From Thelephora terrestris (Eukaryota; Basidiomycota; Agaricomycetes; Thelephorales; Thelephoraceae): 64,000 nucleotides of DNA. The notes beneath the pieces are model-generated. The model worked only from the letters and a program-made list of their open reading frames with translations. It did not search any database and was not told the origin of the DNA. A program made the translations under genes and the position numbers. Positions 1 through 11,777 of this stretch are shown here, piece after piece. Each line of letters starts with the position of its first letter. Position 1 is the first letter of the stretch. Where the stretch lies: the NCBI GenBank assembly GCA_015956445.1, contig WIUZ02000011.1:310001-374000 (forward strand), in the 5' to 3' direction.

Positions 1-147
1 AAGAGAACCCAATTCGACCCCACAGTATACGTAAATGGTCACATTGATGTGTACAGGATGACTGGCATATGTAATGGGGTTACGCTGCCCTACCTAGATG
101 ATCTGCAAAACACTCTGAAAGAATCACAAAGGGATAGGCATGAGTGA
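1..147 (+). CDS. 3' end of an unidentified gene (partial)
   Basis: Frame 1 is open from the first base to a TGA at 145-147 and encodes about 48 residues, including YVNGHIDVYRMTGICNGVTL. The composition looks protein-like and there is no stop, but the piece is too short to identify. It may be the last exon of a plus-strand gene starting outside the window. It would converge on the minus-strand BTB gene that ends at 286. I do not recognise the family. Confidence 0.35.
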   Translation, partial: KRTQFDPTVYVNGHIDVYRMTGICNGVTLPYLDDLQNTLKESQRDRHE

Positions 148-285
148 AGGCAAGAGATAGTCCATGACGTAAACTAAAAAGAGGGGGGGGGGCGAGATTG
201 CAGGAGGTTCACCTCAAGGGTGGAGAGCAAAAGAACAACAGAGATCTCTGGAAGCCTTGTCACTAGATACCCCAAAAGTGTCACA
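148..285. other. short intergenic gap with poly-G run
   Basis: Between the end of the first open frame and the stop of the BTB gene. A G-rich run lies near 181-192. No other signal seen. Confidence 0.4.
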
Positions 286-1402
286 TCACTCAGCCATCTT
301 CACTTCATCATCTGAAATGTCCCCTGCCGCCAGCATACCACGCTCCTCAACCATGAGGAGTTTCACTGCCCCATCAGTAATCTTCGCTTCAGCCTTCCAG
401 GCAGGCTTTCCGGTTGCACCTGTGATTGTTTGGGTTATACACTTCCCCATCATTCCAGGGACCTTTGCATTCGTGACACCATCCCTTACATCCTGGAGCC
501 GACTGGCATCCTTGCCATTGGTCCCCAGGAGTTGTGGCACAACTTCTGAAGCCCAGAAGCTCCTCCAGGACGCAGAACACAGAGTGCGACTTGTGCCTAA
601 GCATGTCCCCTGATCATGAATGTCAGGTGGTGGTGTGCAGAGGGCGGTGCGTGTATCAAGGAGTCTCTCCTTCATCCGGCCAATGGCACCAATATCCATG
701 ATGGACATGTGGAGTATAATGTCCAGGTTGACTGACCAGCTGGAGAGTGATATGTCAGGGCTGGCCAAGGCCCTGACTGCCGGGCTGATGAGGGCAGGGA
801 TACCATACTCTCGGGCAACACCAAGGACAACGGCAGGGTGAATGTTACCACTCTCAAACTTCCGCTTGAAGTGGTCAAACGCGTAGTTGTACAGGCTTTG
901 AACCGACCAACGCCTGGAGATTGATATTGCACGTAAGAGGGTGTCCTGTGAGGGGTCCGGATTGTAGCTGGCATCATGCCCAATTTGTAAGTGATATCTC
1001 AACGATGGAGGGAAATAGACCTACTCTATCTGGAACCATAGGAGGACCTCAAAGTCCGCACATGTGACTGATGAAGGGAGGAAGATGGGGCAATCGTCTG
1101 AGGTCCCCTCCTCAGGGCTTGTGATGCCTGAAATTGAGAAGGCAGAAGCAAAGAAGTTGCTCACTCGGCTAAGGGAGTGAGCCGATTGTCTGTAGAGGGT
1201 ATCCTCTGCCTGCACAATAAATCGCGGTGTGATAGTGAACATGACAAATGGAACCCACCCGCAGGATTACAGGATCCCTTAGTGTTTTGCCTGTGTCGTA
1301 AAAGTGTGCATGCCGAATCGCCTGACCATTCCGTCTAATCACCCACTGCTCTTGTGAGTTTTGTGTCGGTGGAGGCGTCAGCGGCATGGTGATATCTGTC
1401 AT
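286..1402 (-). CDS. BTB/POZ domain protein, possibly defective
   Basis: This is a fungal BTB/POZ gene on the minus strand. The first coding block, from ATG 1402 (1387 is an alternative), encodes MTDITMPLTPPPTQ and ends HFYDTGKTLRDP. A clean 61-bp intron follows (1270-1210, GTAATC..TGCAG). The second block holds the BTB core: AEDTLYRQSAHSL, SNFFASAFS, then PIFLPSSVTCADFEVLLWF. The block from about 1000 to 286 continues the family pattern with ISISRRWSVQSLYNYAF, then PAVVLGVAREYGIPALI and a Cys/Trp-rich CSASWRSFWASEVVPQL segment. The family usually acts as protein-protein adaptors, often for cullin ubiquitin ligases; the specific role here is unknown. One oddity: the frame closes just after LLWF (stop near 1021) and I could not place a canonical intron there. 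The gene may be a pseudogene or have an unusual splice. It is divergent from the gene at 1640, with a shared spacer of about 240 bp. Confidence 0.7.
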
Positions 1403-1639
1403 TCTGGATGGGAAGTGTGAAAGGTGGGGGATGAGAGATGGCATGCGCAGCCCACGTTCTCTTTTATCTCATCCTGTATGATCGCCCCATCACGTGATCT
1501 ATGTCTACCCATTGCCATGGACCACATAAAGCAGGATTCCGCCTTCTCCTCTCATCATCTCCTCTTTCCCTCCTCTCAACATTCACCCCCACACTCCTTT
1601 TCCTTCCCTATTCCCACCATCCCCAGGGTTTCCCTCCCA

Positions 1640-2919
1640 ATGCCTTTGATCTGCCTTGGATCTTCAGATGAAGACGTCGACTGTGAATGTGTGGCCTTTG
1701 TTCCCAGGAAGTCAAGGAAGTCGAGGTGCAAGGAATGCAATCATAGCCTGGCCTCGCACTCCGATCCCCCTGCCACCCAATCCCATGAGCATATTGCTGT
1801 TGCAGCAACTCAACGGGACCACAACAAGTATGTTGATCGTCTAGCTAAGTCCCTCAAGGCCTCTGCCACACATGAGAAGGCGAGGAAGGAAACCCTGCAG
1901 GGCTTCCGTCCAACCCCATCGGCTTCGGTGAGTCCATTATCTCTCTATTCCACCACCTGCTAACCCCACATCTGACGCCATCAGTCCAATGCCCCATCCA
2001 CCAAGGGGAAGACTACGTCCAGGGCTGTCTCCAGTAAGGTCGCCACCCAAAGCAAGGTGAAGGATTCAGTAGCATTTGGTAGGATCGTGTTCTTCCCATG
2101 TGGTGAACAGGTACGCCGACCACCTGCATTCATCAGTAAATGCTTTATCTGACATTTCACTAGAACCTCACCCGATTCACCTTTCCGTCGATCAACTCGA
2201 CGGCATTAGAGCCTTGGATTAATGCTGGCCTAGCCAATGAGGCCAGCAAGCCAGGGTTCTCAATCCGTCTTAGTTGGGGCACCAAACAAATGAATGCCTT
2301 CCTTCGCCTCCACTTCCCCACCCTCTTCAGCTACTTCGATGCAACCACCACTGGATTCCAAGACATCCCTGACGAGTCCGACTCTACTGGCCTGAAGAGG
2401 CTCAGCTACCAATTGCCTTACATCCTCCTCAAGAAGAACCGGAAGAACTACTCCCTGGTTGACGACACCCACCCAACCGCTGACTCATACGTAGACTCCA
2501 TGAGCAGTGGAAAGGCAAAGGGTGTAGGGTTCAAGGCCAAGACCCTCTATCTAGGTGAGTCATTCCATACATATACCCAATTGAAGGGCACTAACAGGCC
2601 GGTAAAGTTACCAGAAGACACATCCCACAGGAGGACATTGACGAGTGGTTCTCTCCATCCCCAGCTCCCCTGATTCCGGTTGACTCCCTAAAGCGTCGTA
2701 GATCCAGTAAGCATATAGTCCAGCCTATCGGTGGCAGTCTCATAGCACCTCACAGATTCAGTATCCATCTCCTCCGACTCCTCAGACAGCCCCAAAGATA
2801 TCTCCACCATTGATATCAATGAGGACACTGAGGTTGATGACGTCAAGGTCGTTGAACATCCCAAGAAGCGTGCCTGCCATAAGTTATGTCCTTCACATAC
2901 ACAGTGGATAGCATACTAA
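1640..2919 (+). CDS. Cys/His-motif basidiomycete protein of unknown function
   Basis: This is a multi-exon plus-strand gene. Exons read as 1640-1927, 1985-2110, 2164-2554, 2608-2706 and 2762 onward; phases agree, and introns are about 50-60 bp with GT..AG ends. I chose ATG 1640 because the protein then starts MPLICLGSSDEDVDCECVAF. A putative zinc-binding pattern follows: CEC, then CKECNHSLASH near residues 33-43. Later parts include LTRFTFPSINSTALEPWINAG, FLRLHFPTLFSYFDA, HIPQEDIDEWFSPSP, and an acidic Ser/Asp tail with a basic HPKKRACHK end. The function is not recognised. If read through, the stop is TAA 2917-2919, inside the target duplication of the element that begins at 2921. Alternatively CTAAT (2916-2920) is an intron branch point and the gene continues at about 6236. 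The gene is divergent from the BTB gene. Confidence 0.65.
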
Positions 2920-2920
2920 T
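2916..2920. repeat. 5-bp target duplication CTAAT (left of copy A)
   Basis: CTAAT at 2916-2920 is repeated exactly at 6218-6222, immediately outside the two ends of copy A. This defines the insertion borders. Confidence 0.85.
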
Positions 2921-5900
2921 TGTCAGGAACATGGTATTTTTTTAAACTTTTTATAACACGCTCTTTCTTCGAACTCTTCTTACCATTTCTTATGTTTTGA
3001 ATGCTTCACATTCCTTATCCTTCACATCCATCATTCAAAACACACAAACGCGCATACATTCACGGCAATACGGAACAACTGGCTATACAATGCTTATACA
3101 ACGTCCTCAAAAGTCGACTCTATCTATGGCAGGCCTCATGGTCATCAAACGTCCATCCCGGAGATCATAGTGCTGGCCCCTTCTCGCAAGGACCTCCCCG
3201 AACATGGCGTCACCATCTTCGGCACTCAGCTGAACGACTAGTTCAAGCTGATAGGAAGAGACTCCTTCGAGCGGACCGATCAGCCTCCCAGATGTCACCG
3301 AACTCTGGAACACCTGGTCCCACATCTCCATCACCGGGTGACTGCTCGGCAGCACTATCGACGTAGTCGACGAGCGACCCTCCGTCTCCCTCGTCAGACC
3401 CCTGGGTGGGATCCTGTCTTGCGAGTCGAAGCTGGTGGCGAAGCTGGATCTCCGACTCAACCTGTCGGTAGGGACGGTTGACCCGATAGCGGAACTCTCG
3501 TCCCCTATCTCGACCAGACTGGTCACCATCCGACTCAACTGGACGTGGGTATGGGTTAGCCGATGGAGCCATGCGATGAGCAACACAGCGTCGAGAGTGT
3601 TTGCAACGCTGCCCTGTTGTCACCGGACGTACCTCGATGGCCCTCGGAACATCTTCGGCCCGGTCAACCTCCATGACCTCATCCTCGATCTTGACCAGCT
3701 GACTGATCGGCTGCAGCGGGCAACGCGGACAGTTCTCCTTGTCGGACGTGGCCAACGTAGAAGCCGGAGCCGGAGTCGGGACGGGAACCGCGTTCTCTAC
3801 CGGAGGTGTCGCGTAGGACGACGGGTTAGGCGACGGGAGTACCACCTCATCGGCGTACTCCAGCTCGAATGGAACATCGGCAGTCCCCTGACCAACCAAC
3901 TTCGAACCCTCCTTGCAGTTGCAGGTCTTATCCTGCAAGGACGCGACCTGCGCAGTCAACACAGCCACCACGTCCTCGAGCTGTTCAGTCTAGAAGAATC
4001 TCTCAGTCATTGCATAAACCTGCAAAGACTGAAGGAACCTTTTCATCCCTCCTGGCCAGCGCCCCCTTGATGTTATTATCCCTGACCTTCAGCCCCACGA
4101 CCAACTCTTGATGGTTGGCAACCATCGCCTCCAACGCTTCGTTCGTCCCCTGCTGGAAGGCTGCCAGAGTCTCCTTCATCTGAAGACTCTCCGCCGACAG
4201 ACGAAGGACGTCTGCCTTCGCCTCCTTCACCTCGCGCTCCAAACGTTCAACCTAGGCAGTTTGATTAGTCGAGAGTCATATTCGAATATTCAAACAGAGA
4301 ACCTACCCGGCTCTCTCCCTCCCGAACGAGCGACCACAATAACGAGGTGGCGGCAGTGGCATGGCGGACGGCCCGAGGAACGGTTGCCCCGTGCTCCAAC
4401 AAGTCCTGATCGTAGATCCCTTTGCAGGGTGTACCAGAGTTCCTTCTTGATCGAGTGCTCCAACTCCCCGAACCTACCCCTCATCTGGAAGATCACCTTC
4501 TCGGCGATCATGGACCGGACCCAGAGCTCATCGTCCCAGGTCAACCCCATCAAATGTGGGATCGTCTCCCTGAGACGTTCGGCGTCCACTTCCTTGACGA
4601 TCTCCAAGATCTAGAAGCCGTTAGCTTGACATCAACGCCGAAGAACGTACGACCTCTACCTAGAGGAAGGCGTTAGTGCAAACACTCGAAGCTCTAGACC
4701 TCCCCCATACCTGATCATCCGTGGTATAGGGAGTCCCCGCCTCACTGGCGTAGGTCTTACGGGCGGCGGCACGACGGTCGATACGGGAGATAGTAGAGAT
4801 GCCGTTGGCGACTTTGTAGGTATAGTTGTTGGGGAAGGACATGTTTTGGTAAGATGATGGGGAAGTTGCTGGTGTTGCTGATCAAGGATGGCTCCAAGAA
4901 GACGTCCTTCTTATAGCCTAGATCGGTGATCCTTCACGTGACCTACCTCGACGAACCTCATTGGTCCGGGTCACATCAACTTCCGCCACTGTACCATCAT
5001 CGTTGGCTTACTACATCAAGCTGACACCTCGGCCCGCAGGACGGCCTTGGAAGAACTTCGTTCCGGAACGCCTAGAACGCGCGCGCACTAAAATAGGTCT
5101 CAAGACCCTGATGACCCGTTTATGACATCACGAACCCCTTTTACGACCCCTCATGACTTTACGATAACGATCAACCCTGGACCCTGATCACACACGTGGA
5201 CAGTCACATCACAGTCTCCTAACCGGAGGAAGGAATCGCTGTTATTCGGAAGAAGTGCCCTAGACTCCTTTTGTTTAGCTCAGCGAATGTGGAGTAGCCG
5301 TTAGCGTGAAACGCCGGCGAATCTGTAATCCCTCATGTCCCATGAGTCTAGGCCTGCACTCCTCATGTTCGGACGTACGTTGAGGTTGCCACTAGTCCGT
5401 GATGCTGTTACCGCCTACAGACAACAAGGGATGTTGTATGGTCTCTATCTTTGGCCTCTCCAAAGGAAGCATCCAAGAAGATTCTCACCTAGCCCTTGGG
5501 TGTGATCCCCAGGTATGAACTTTCATGACCCCATGCCCCTCTTTCTTTTAGGACTAGTGTTATCTTTACCCCTATGTTTCATGCGGACATTCCTTATCTT
5601 TTATGCAATCCTTCACACGCTAGTAAGGCCCTTTGTCCTTTATCTTCCCACGCGTCATATTTGTTCGCTTCCCTTACTTAGCGTTCTCACACTCCTTATC
5701 TCCCTTTGTTCTGGACTTGATAAGGGTATATTAGGGTATTGACGTCATGGCCACTCCTTTAGTATAAGTAGCAACTGTGGCTGTATCGTAGTACCTTAGT
5801 TTTGTTACCTCAGGAAATCCTCTGCCCTTCTCAGCCCAGTTGCAGTTAAGGACAAGTCAGAGTTTCTTGTTTGATCCAAGACACCCCCATCTGCTCTCCC

Positions 5901-6217
5901 TCCCGCTCTGCGCATCAACTGCGCCTCGTAACTATAGAACCCCAGCGTTCACCTTATAGAACACCTCGAGCGTCCAGTCGATCAACTGGTGGAGTCATCA
6001 ATCCTGTCGTAGGGATAAACCCTTGTTTGTTAAACCGAACGAAGTACGGTTTAGGTTGGGTTTCCCTTTAGGATTTCGACCTGACTTGTAGTGACCTCGG
6101 ACAACCTACCGGAAGAATAGAGACGTGATCGTTCTCTCACAAGCTAGTTGGACTAGTGAGTACTCTGCGGAGTCGGCTCAGTGCACTGGTAGTTGTTGGG
6201 GTAGAGTGGCCCTGACA
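2921..6217 (+). mobile_element. Giant LTR-like element, copy A (3297 bp)
   Basis: The element starts TGTCAGGAAC and ends GGCCCTGACA (TG..CA with a 7-bp inverted end), flanked by CTAAT on both sides. I find no internal terminal direct repeat and no protease, integrase or reverse transcriptase. A TATA box (TATAAGTA, 5763) faces the right end and lies about 454 bp from it, giving a U3-TATA-R-U5 layout. The rest carries a minus-strand gene, antisense to the TATA box. This fits a solo long terminal repeat of about 3.3 kb better than a complete element. Copy B at 38319 is exactly the same length and very similar, so the copy is probably fairly young. A non-autonomous LTR-type element is the main alternative. 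Confidence 0.75.
3243..4842 (-). CDS. antisense coiled-coil protein gene inside copy A
   Basis: The minus-strand open segments are 4842-4660 (starts MSFPNNYTYKVANGIS), 4607-4290 (holds LTWDDELWVRSMIAEKV and KKELWYTLQRDL), 4242-4003 (MEREVKEAKADVLRLSAE, strongly helical and heptad-like) and 3971-3243 (Pro/Ser-rich, then YRQVESEIQLRHQLRLARQ). Gaps are short with intron-like borders. The same order of motifs occurs in copies B, C, D and F, so the protein is conserved across diverged copies. It matches no pol domain I know; a gag-like structural role or a host-derived regulator are both open. Treated here as part of an LTR-kin fossil. Confidence 0.55.
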
Positions 6218-6222
6218 CTAAT
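6218..6222. repeat. 5-bp target duplication CTAAT (right of copy A)
   Basis: Exact partner of 2916-2920. Confidence 0.85.
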
Positions 6223-6235
6223 AGGGTTTCTATAG

Positions 6236-6423
6236 GCATGCCTCTAAAGGCCCAAGATACGATTGTCCCTGAAACACCAGAGTTCATTGAGGGATCCTCC
6301 CACGACAACCACCACGACGTCAATACGTTGGCGCTCCGCCTCCAACACTCCGCCTCATTCAAGAATGAGATTGACAATCCGGCCTGGTTGAGCGACGAGG
6401 AATCGGAGCTTTGGAACTTTTGA
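6236..6423 (+). CDS. possible last exon of the 1640 gene, displaced by copy A
   Basis: After TTTCTATAG, an acceptor-like site, an open frame encodes MPLKAQDTIVPETPEFIEG and ends DNPAWLSDEESELWNF before a TGA. Composition resembles the acidic tail of the gene interrupted at 2920. If the sequence before copy A is an intron with TACTAAT as branch point, this exon was pushed 3.3 kb away. The only donor I see upstream (GTTATG near 2881) does not give a matching phase, so the link is tentative; it may equally be a separate small gene. Confidence 0.35.
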
Positions 6424-7071
6424 TGTCCGCCGTTCCACCCTGTCCTGTTCCCATAGGCGCCCCATTCTCCGTTTCGGACTAACTCGTGTCGCTCTCTTTA
6501 CGCATCCTTCATGTCCATCATTCCTGTCCCGTCCATAATGACATAGCAGACTCTGTTTCTTCCGCATCGCCTACTAGCAATAATCTTTACGTACAGAATC
6601 TGTCTACCCGTCTCCCTAATCATGAGCGTGTATACAATGATGATCACAGCTATCCCCCCCCAGTGCCTCCAATGGCGGATAAAGTACATGTCCATCTTCT
6701 TGCATTGATTCTTGCTTTGCTTCATATAAGACCTTCAAGAGATTGCTTGACACCATTGCAATCCTGATGTGAGTTGACTGCATGTCACAATCACTTGACC
6801 TCATGGGGTTCATGACATAAAGTCCGGTTTCCAAACCCTTTGCAGTGTCTCCAGTTTGACTTTGTATTTAAGTCAGTTTAGCCACGCAGAATATACTAGA
6901 TTCTCCCTCTCTGTGCATGGGTCATCTCACGGTCGTGACCCATCTCATTTCTTGTTGCTACCCTCATAAATTACCCCTGGTCGCCACTCTCCCTCAAGGC
7001 TCCTACAGATGAGCAGGTAAATACCATATATGTATATATTAAGCAATATTTAATACACATCACCCCTGACG
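6424..7071. other. intergenic DNA
   Basis: No gene supported. Short open frames here overlap on both strands and lack family motifs. A TATTTAAG near 6868 followed by pyrimidine-rich DNA could be a core promoter or a decayed LTR edge, but I found no matching ends. Confidence 0.3.
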
Positions 7072-7295
7072 TTCCTGGACTTCCAGGTCAGCCAACTTCT
7101 TCCAGGACATCCTGGCAGATTGAAGGGCGAAGCAAACGACCAATTGTATGCTCTTCTGGCCTCCCTGGACATCCAGGAAGGCCGCATCTTTCCAGGACAT
7201 CCTGGTTAGACTGAGGGTGCAGCATAACCACCACAAGGGCTCCCCCAGACATCCGGGTTAGCCACCCTTCCAGTATATCCTGATCGGGCTGGATG
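7072..7295. repeat. degenerate tandem repeat (about 85-90 bp, 3 units)
   Basis: Three units each hold CCTGGACATCCAGG-like and TTCCAGGACATCCTGG-like half-palindromes about 25 bp apart. Unit starts are near 7072, 7160 and 7241. The units have diverged from each other. No coding sense. Confidence 0.6.
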
Positions 7296-7375
7296 TGGTT
7301 CAAATTGATCGATCACATTGTGGCACGACATAGCATTTCAACCCGTGTTGTTTGTGCACGTTTATCAAAACCTTT

Positions 7376-7454
7376 TATGCAATTATTGGGTGCAATTATT
7401 GCACACAATTATTGGATGCAATTATTGGATGCAATTATTGGATGCAATTATTGC
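7376..7454. repeat. 13-bp tandem repeat, about 6 units
   Basis: Six near-exact copies of the 13-mer ATGCAATTATTGG. It is a simple AT-rich minisatellite in intergenic DNA. Confidence 0.8.
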
Positions 7455-8916
7455 GCACATAGAAGCATATGAATCAATGATTTTATCCTAGTGTATAATA
7501 CCTTTAACACCAATAATCGAACAATCTGAGGCAATAATCGAAAAAACCTGTATTTGGGAAAAGGGGTATCATATCCTATCATTGAAAAGCGTGGATAGGG
7601 AGAAGGTTTGGACTTGTAAAGAAAGGAGCTATAAATGGCGAAAATAGGGCAATTATCGCGATAATCGGGCCTATTATTTTTGAACCGATCCGTACAGGAT
7701 AGATCATTCATCTTTGACATACTTTCCCTGTACAGAATTCTCATGTTCTTCGCAAGATACCTCGCGACGCGCGTGCCGATGTAGGTCGTTATGTACGTGA
7801 CAGGGTGAAAACCCTTGTCACTATGTCGAGATTATGTTACGAGGTTCAATGTACTCAGAGTGCCGTGGTATTATAACTAACTTGCTTGCGAGATTTCCCT
7901 GACCCCCATAAATTGGAGCGCCAAGTTGGATGACTACTTATATGAACATCGCTACGGTTTAAAATTTGAATGGATACCGATACCGATATCGGCACGGCGG
8001 GCGGCACAGCAAATCGGGAAAAGTCCGGCAATCGAATATGTAGCCCTACGAAAGTGGTAGGGTAAGCTATAGCCTTATAATACATTACATAGAATGGCGC
8101 TAAGGTCACCGGGAAGCTTATAATCGCTAAGTGGCTTACAACACATTATAACGGGTTACAAGCCCTTGTATGGGAAATGCCCCGATCAGCAGACTTTTCG
8201 CGATTTGCTGATAGGCTCACCGGCACCGGCAACAGTCCCCTGGTTAATTCCCTACGACCCATCGAGATGGTCATGCGCCTCCGATGAGAAACCGGACAAG
8301 CGGCACCCACTGTGTGTCAGACTGGATATGATCGCTCAGTGACAGAGAACGTCCGAGAATCGGTCCGCAACTGTTATGGGCGGGCTGCACCCATGGACTT
8401 TCGGTGTGATTATTTGCTCTGGTGCTACTTCATGAGGGTGAGACGAGCAGCTGTAATGATATGAAGGACTCTCCCACCGTAGAATCTCGGATGTGGCAGC
8501 ACGGGCCGCACATTTCCAAGGCGGACCAGCCAATTATCTCACACAACTGCAAATACCGAAACCCCAGCCGTATAGTCAACAGGTGGACGCAGAGGGGTGA
8601 TGTGGCATATGCAACGCGAAAGTCAACCGCGACGATTATGACGCTTCGTCTCAGTCTCAGCCAATCGAAGATGAACTTGTATCTAGTATCGGAAAGTTAT
8701 AAGGTTCCAGAAGTAGTCTCGAGAAACTTCGCTTAACAAGCACATTTTCTGGAGGCGAGCCGCTCATTCCGGGGACCCTCCTCCCAACGGGTTTTGGGAA
8801 ACTGTAGGAAGGCACCAACATATTCGCTCCCCCCCCCCCCCCCCCCCCCCGATGTTTCGCGCTATGTGTAATTGCCCATGGATCCTCTCCTTGATGTGTA
8901 TACAAATGGTCTGTCT
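7455..8916. other. intergenic DNA with 22-bp poly-C run
   Basis: No supported gene. An uninterrupted run of 22 C (8829-8850) lies less than 70 bp downstream of the DUF6535 stop at 8917. The remaining short open frames overlap each other on both strands and show no motifs. Confidence 0.4.
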
Positions 8917-11777
8917 CTACGTCTGGTCCTCCCACCACCAGCGGGCAGGAGGAGGGTTCTTCTGCACCTCTTCTTGTATTTCGAGTAACCGCTTCCTCGC
9001 CTTGGTCGCCCACTCCCGTCTAGCACGGAGACCAGGAACGGCTTGATCAGAGGGATCCAAGCTTTTTAGACTCTTCTCCCAGCGCCCGAGGTATGAGTTC
9101 AAAGTCTGAATCCAGGGTTTGCAATGGTGTGTGCGGGTCAACATTGTTGCGCTTGCGCTGATCTCACATTCCTTGTACACAATCTTTCGAGTCTCCTCCT
9201 CCGTTTGATCTAGGACTTCCTTTGGCAACGAATGGTACTCCATCCAAAGCATTGACATCCAGGACGGCATCCCCACTTTTTGGCTGGCTTGAGTAACGAA
9301 CGGGAGGAGATCCGGATTTCGCGTACACCTTTGGATGGAAGGGGGGTTTGCTTCTAGAATAAAGCGGAAGGTATCGGCCAACTTCCACGCGTCCGAAGGG
9401 ATGTTTCCGCGTAAGCAGGGTAAATTTACGATGGCGAAGAAAACCTCGGCCGCCGCAATGTCAACTCGTTCCGGTGTGCCTGTGCGACAATTTTCTACGG
9501 CGATCCACCATGCGTTCACGAAGGCCTGCGCCTTCCTGGGATCAGGAAAAGACGATGCGAACAGGTGGGTGTCCAGCTTTGGAAGGAGAACTATAGTCAC
9601 CTCCTGCAGCTCCTTGCATCCGAGGTTTGAGAGGGTTCCAATGATCGTATCGATAAACAACGGGCTCGTAAAGTATCCCGCAAATCTCCGGTGGGTATTG
9701 TCATCGGAGAAATCGATGATGGCGCGGAACAAGTGGTAGATTGGTTCGTCGCCGAGGTCAATTCGTCGCTGTGAGGAGATATGGTGGTGAAGGAACTCGA
9801 GTATAATGTTGAGATCGTCCGCGTGTGGCACCTGCCCGGCTCCTTTCATACAGAGTCTAACTGGTTCCCATAGCCGCTCGTCATTGTTGACGAGGCCCAT
9901 GATTTTTTGGAACAGTACGAAGCTTTTTTCACCGACACGCTCGTCGCGTACCATGACCATGAGTGAAAGCGCTTCGACGGCTAAGTCGATGGCGTTGACC
10001 GGTGCAGGCTGCTCGAAAAGGTTCCCAAGCCCTAGAAATATCTTATCAACCAACTCGCTGGCTTCGTGACTGTGCTACGTGTAAGTTTGGTGCAAGGCAG
10101 GAAGGTCATGGGCAACCCTGACCTTCGATCAATCAGGAATTCCTGATTTTGCGGCCGGTGACCTACCACCATGTAGATCATGAAGAGGCAGTTTGCCACC
10201 GTTCGGTCGGAGAGGGTGCCGCGATCAAGAGAGTGTTGTATGAACTCCGTCACGTCCTGTGTTAGCCTTCCGCGTGTGCGTATCGTATCCCACGCGCGGT
10301 ATTGGAGGACGTAACTTAGCCAGTTACAGTGAGATTCGCTGAGTTCGAATTCGGACCAGGGGATCTGCGATGGATATCCTAATGCCCAGTCGATGATGTG
10401 AAATGTAGACCGGAGCTCGAAATCACAGTCGGGGGCAGGGGAAACCAGAGGCTGGTGCTGGTAGACTATGAGCTTCACTTGGTTCGATAGGGTTTTGTCG
10501 TCCATGTAGAGACACCGACGTTGAAGGAACAGGTGCAGGAATGCCTTCGCGCTCAGGAACGCTCGATCCCTCTCCCCCGGAAGGGGTGAAATCCTCCCGT
10601 CAGCCAACCGCCGCAGCGACTCTCGGAATGCCCGGTAAACCTGTGAAAGCGGGACAGACCTCAAGCGAGAATCCCAGGTGATTTCCAGGATATATTCCAT
10701 GATTGCGACGATGGAATCTGACGCTTTAGTCATCTTGAACATCGTAAAGATGCAGCGAGAGTCTGCCTGGACCTCACTGTCCTGATCCTGGACCCCGGGC
10801 GTGATGGAGAAAGTGGGGATTTGGCGGCGGTGGGAGGCGAGGCCTCTGAATGGCCGTTTGAGCCCCAAAAAGCTCCAAGCACCCCAAACGATTGCCTTCA
10901 TATCTTCTCCATATCGCGCCGGGATGGACCGTAGAAACACGGAAGTGGGTGTTTGGAAGGGACATGTCTCTGAGAAGGTCCCGGCAACCAGAATGAAGAG
11001 GTAGAAGACGAGACCGAACGCGGTGAACGCGATGATGACCGAAGCGACCGCGCGGCTTAGGCCCCAGAAATACCGAGCAAGCGCGTACCCGAGCTGGAGG
11101 AGAGACGCTTCCATGATCAATGGTAGGAACTCCATCACCGTCTTGAAACGCCAGATGATCATCCCCCTCATCTTTCGCTCTCGGTGGCGATTGCGGTCGA
11201 TCAAAGATCCATCGGTGTACGAGTTGAGCCACTGCTTCCCGAGCATTGCAAGGAACGCTGCAAGTAAGGAGCTTGCCAAAGCGCTGCACAATACCGCCTG
11301 GACTTCTACGGAGGACTGATCCGGCGCGGTCGCTGTCGGAAGCTTGGTGTCGTTGGGGACCCCGGAAGTGGCATTGAGCAACATGGTGAGGACCGTAAAA
11401 CTCATTTTGGTGTAGTCCGGCAGAATCTGGTTCTGAACGCAGACGATAAAGGCGGACGCCACAGCCGAGAACAGGCCAGACTACCTCAATATCAGCAACG
11501 GGGCATTGAAGATGCATCACGGAGGAAAACTCACGAATATTAATATCGTGTTGAGGTCATCGTGGTATTTGTTGTGAAAATCGTGATCGTATTCGTCGGC
11601 CTCTTTTCGGAATTGTTCATGGAACCGCTTGCGAGGGTCTGGTTCTGACTTGGGGGAAATTGACTTAAGAGCAGCTTTCATGGCCTCGCTCAGCCTGTTC
11701 ACGTAGTGAGCTGCCAATAAAGCCAGAGAATACGCCCGTACTGGGAGAGACTTACTCGTGTCCCGGATGCTCGTCAT
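8917..11777 (-). CDS. DUF6535-type membrane protein (copy 1, intact)
   Basis: A minus-strand gene of three exons: 11777-11535, 11480-10123 and 10057-8917. Introns are 54 and 65 bp (GTGAGT..TAG; GTCAGG..CCAG), and the frame is continuous through both (phases 0 and 2), giving about 913 residues. The N-terminal domain matches the agaricomycete DUF6535 pattern: FHEQFRKEADEYDHDFHNKY, DDLNTILIF, then SGLFSAVASAFIVCVQNQI. Hydrophobic segments follow, QAVLCSALASSLLAAFLAML and ASVIIAFTAFGLVFYLFILV, with KQWL between them. The long C-terminal half is probably helical and cytosolic, with no catalytic motif. The biochemical role of the family is unknown; it is usually multicopy in Agaricomycetes. A second copy lies at 23402-35192 with the same intron positions. 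ATG 11777 is the first in-frame start before the conserved block. Confidence 0.85.

Noticed and set aside
2921-6217. Copy A as a plain DNA transposon because of its TGTCAGG/CCTGACA ends
   Set aside because: The 5-bp duplication, TG..CA ends and a TATA box at constant distance from one end fit an LTR better. There is no transposase, and inversion symmetry stops after 7 bp.
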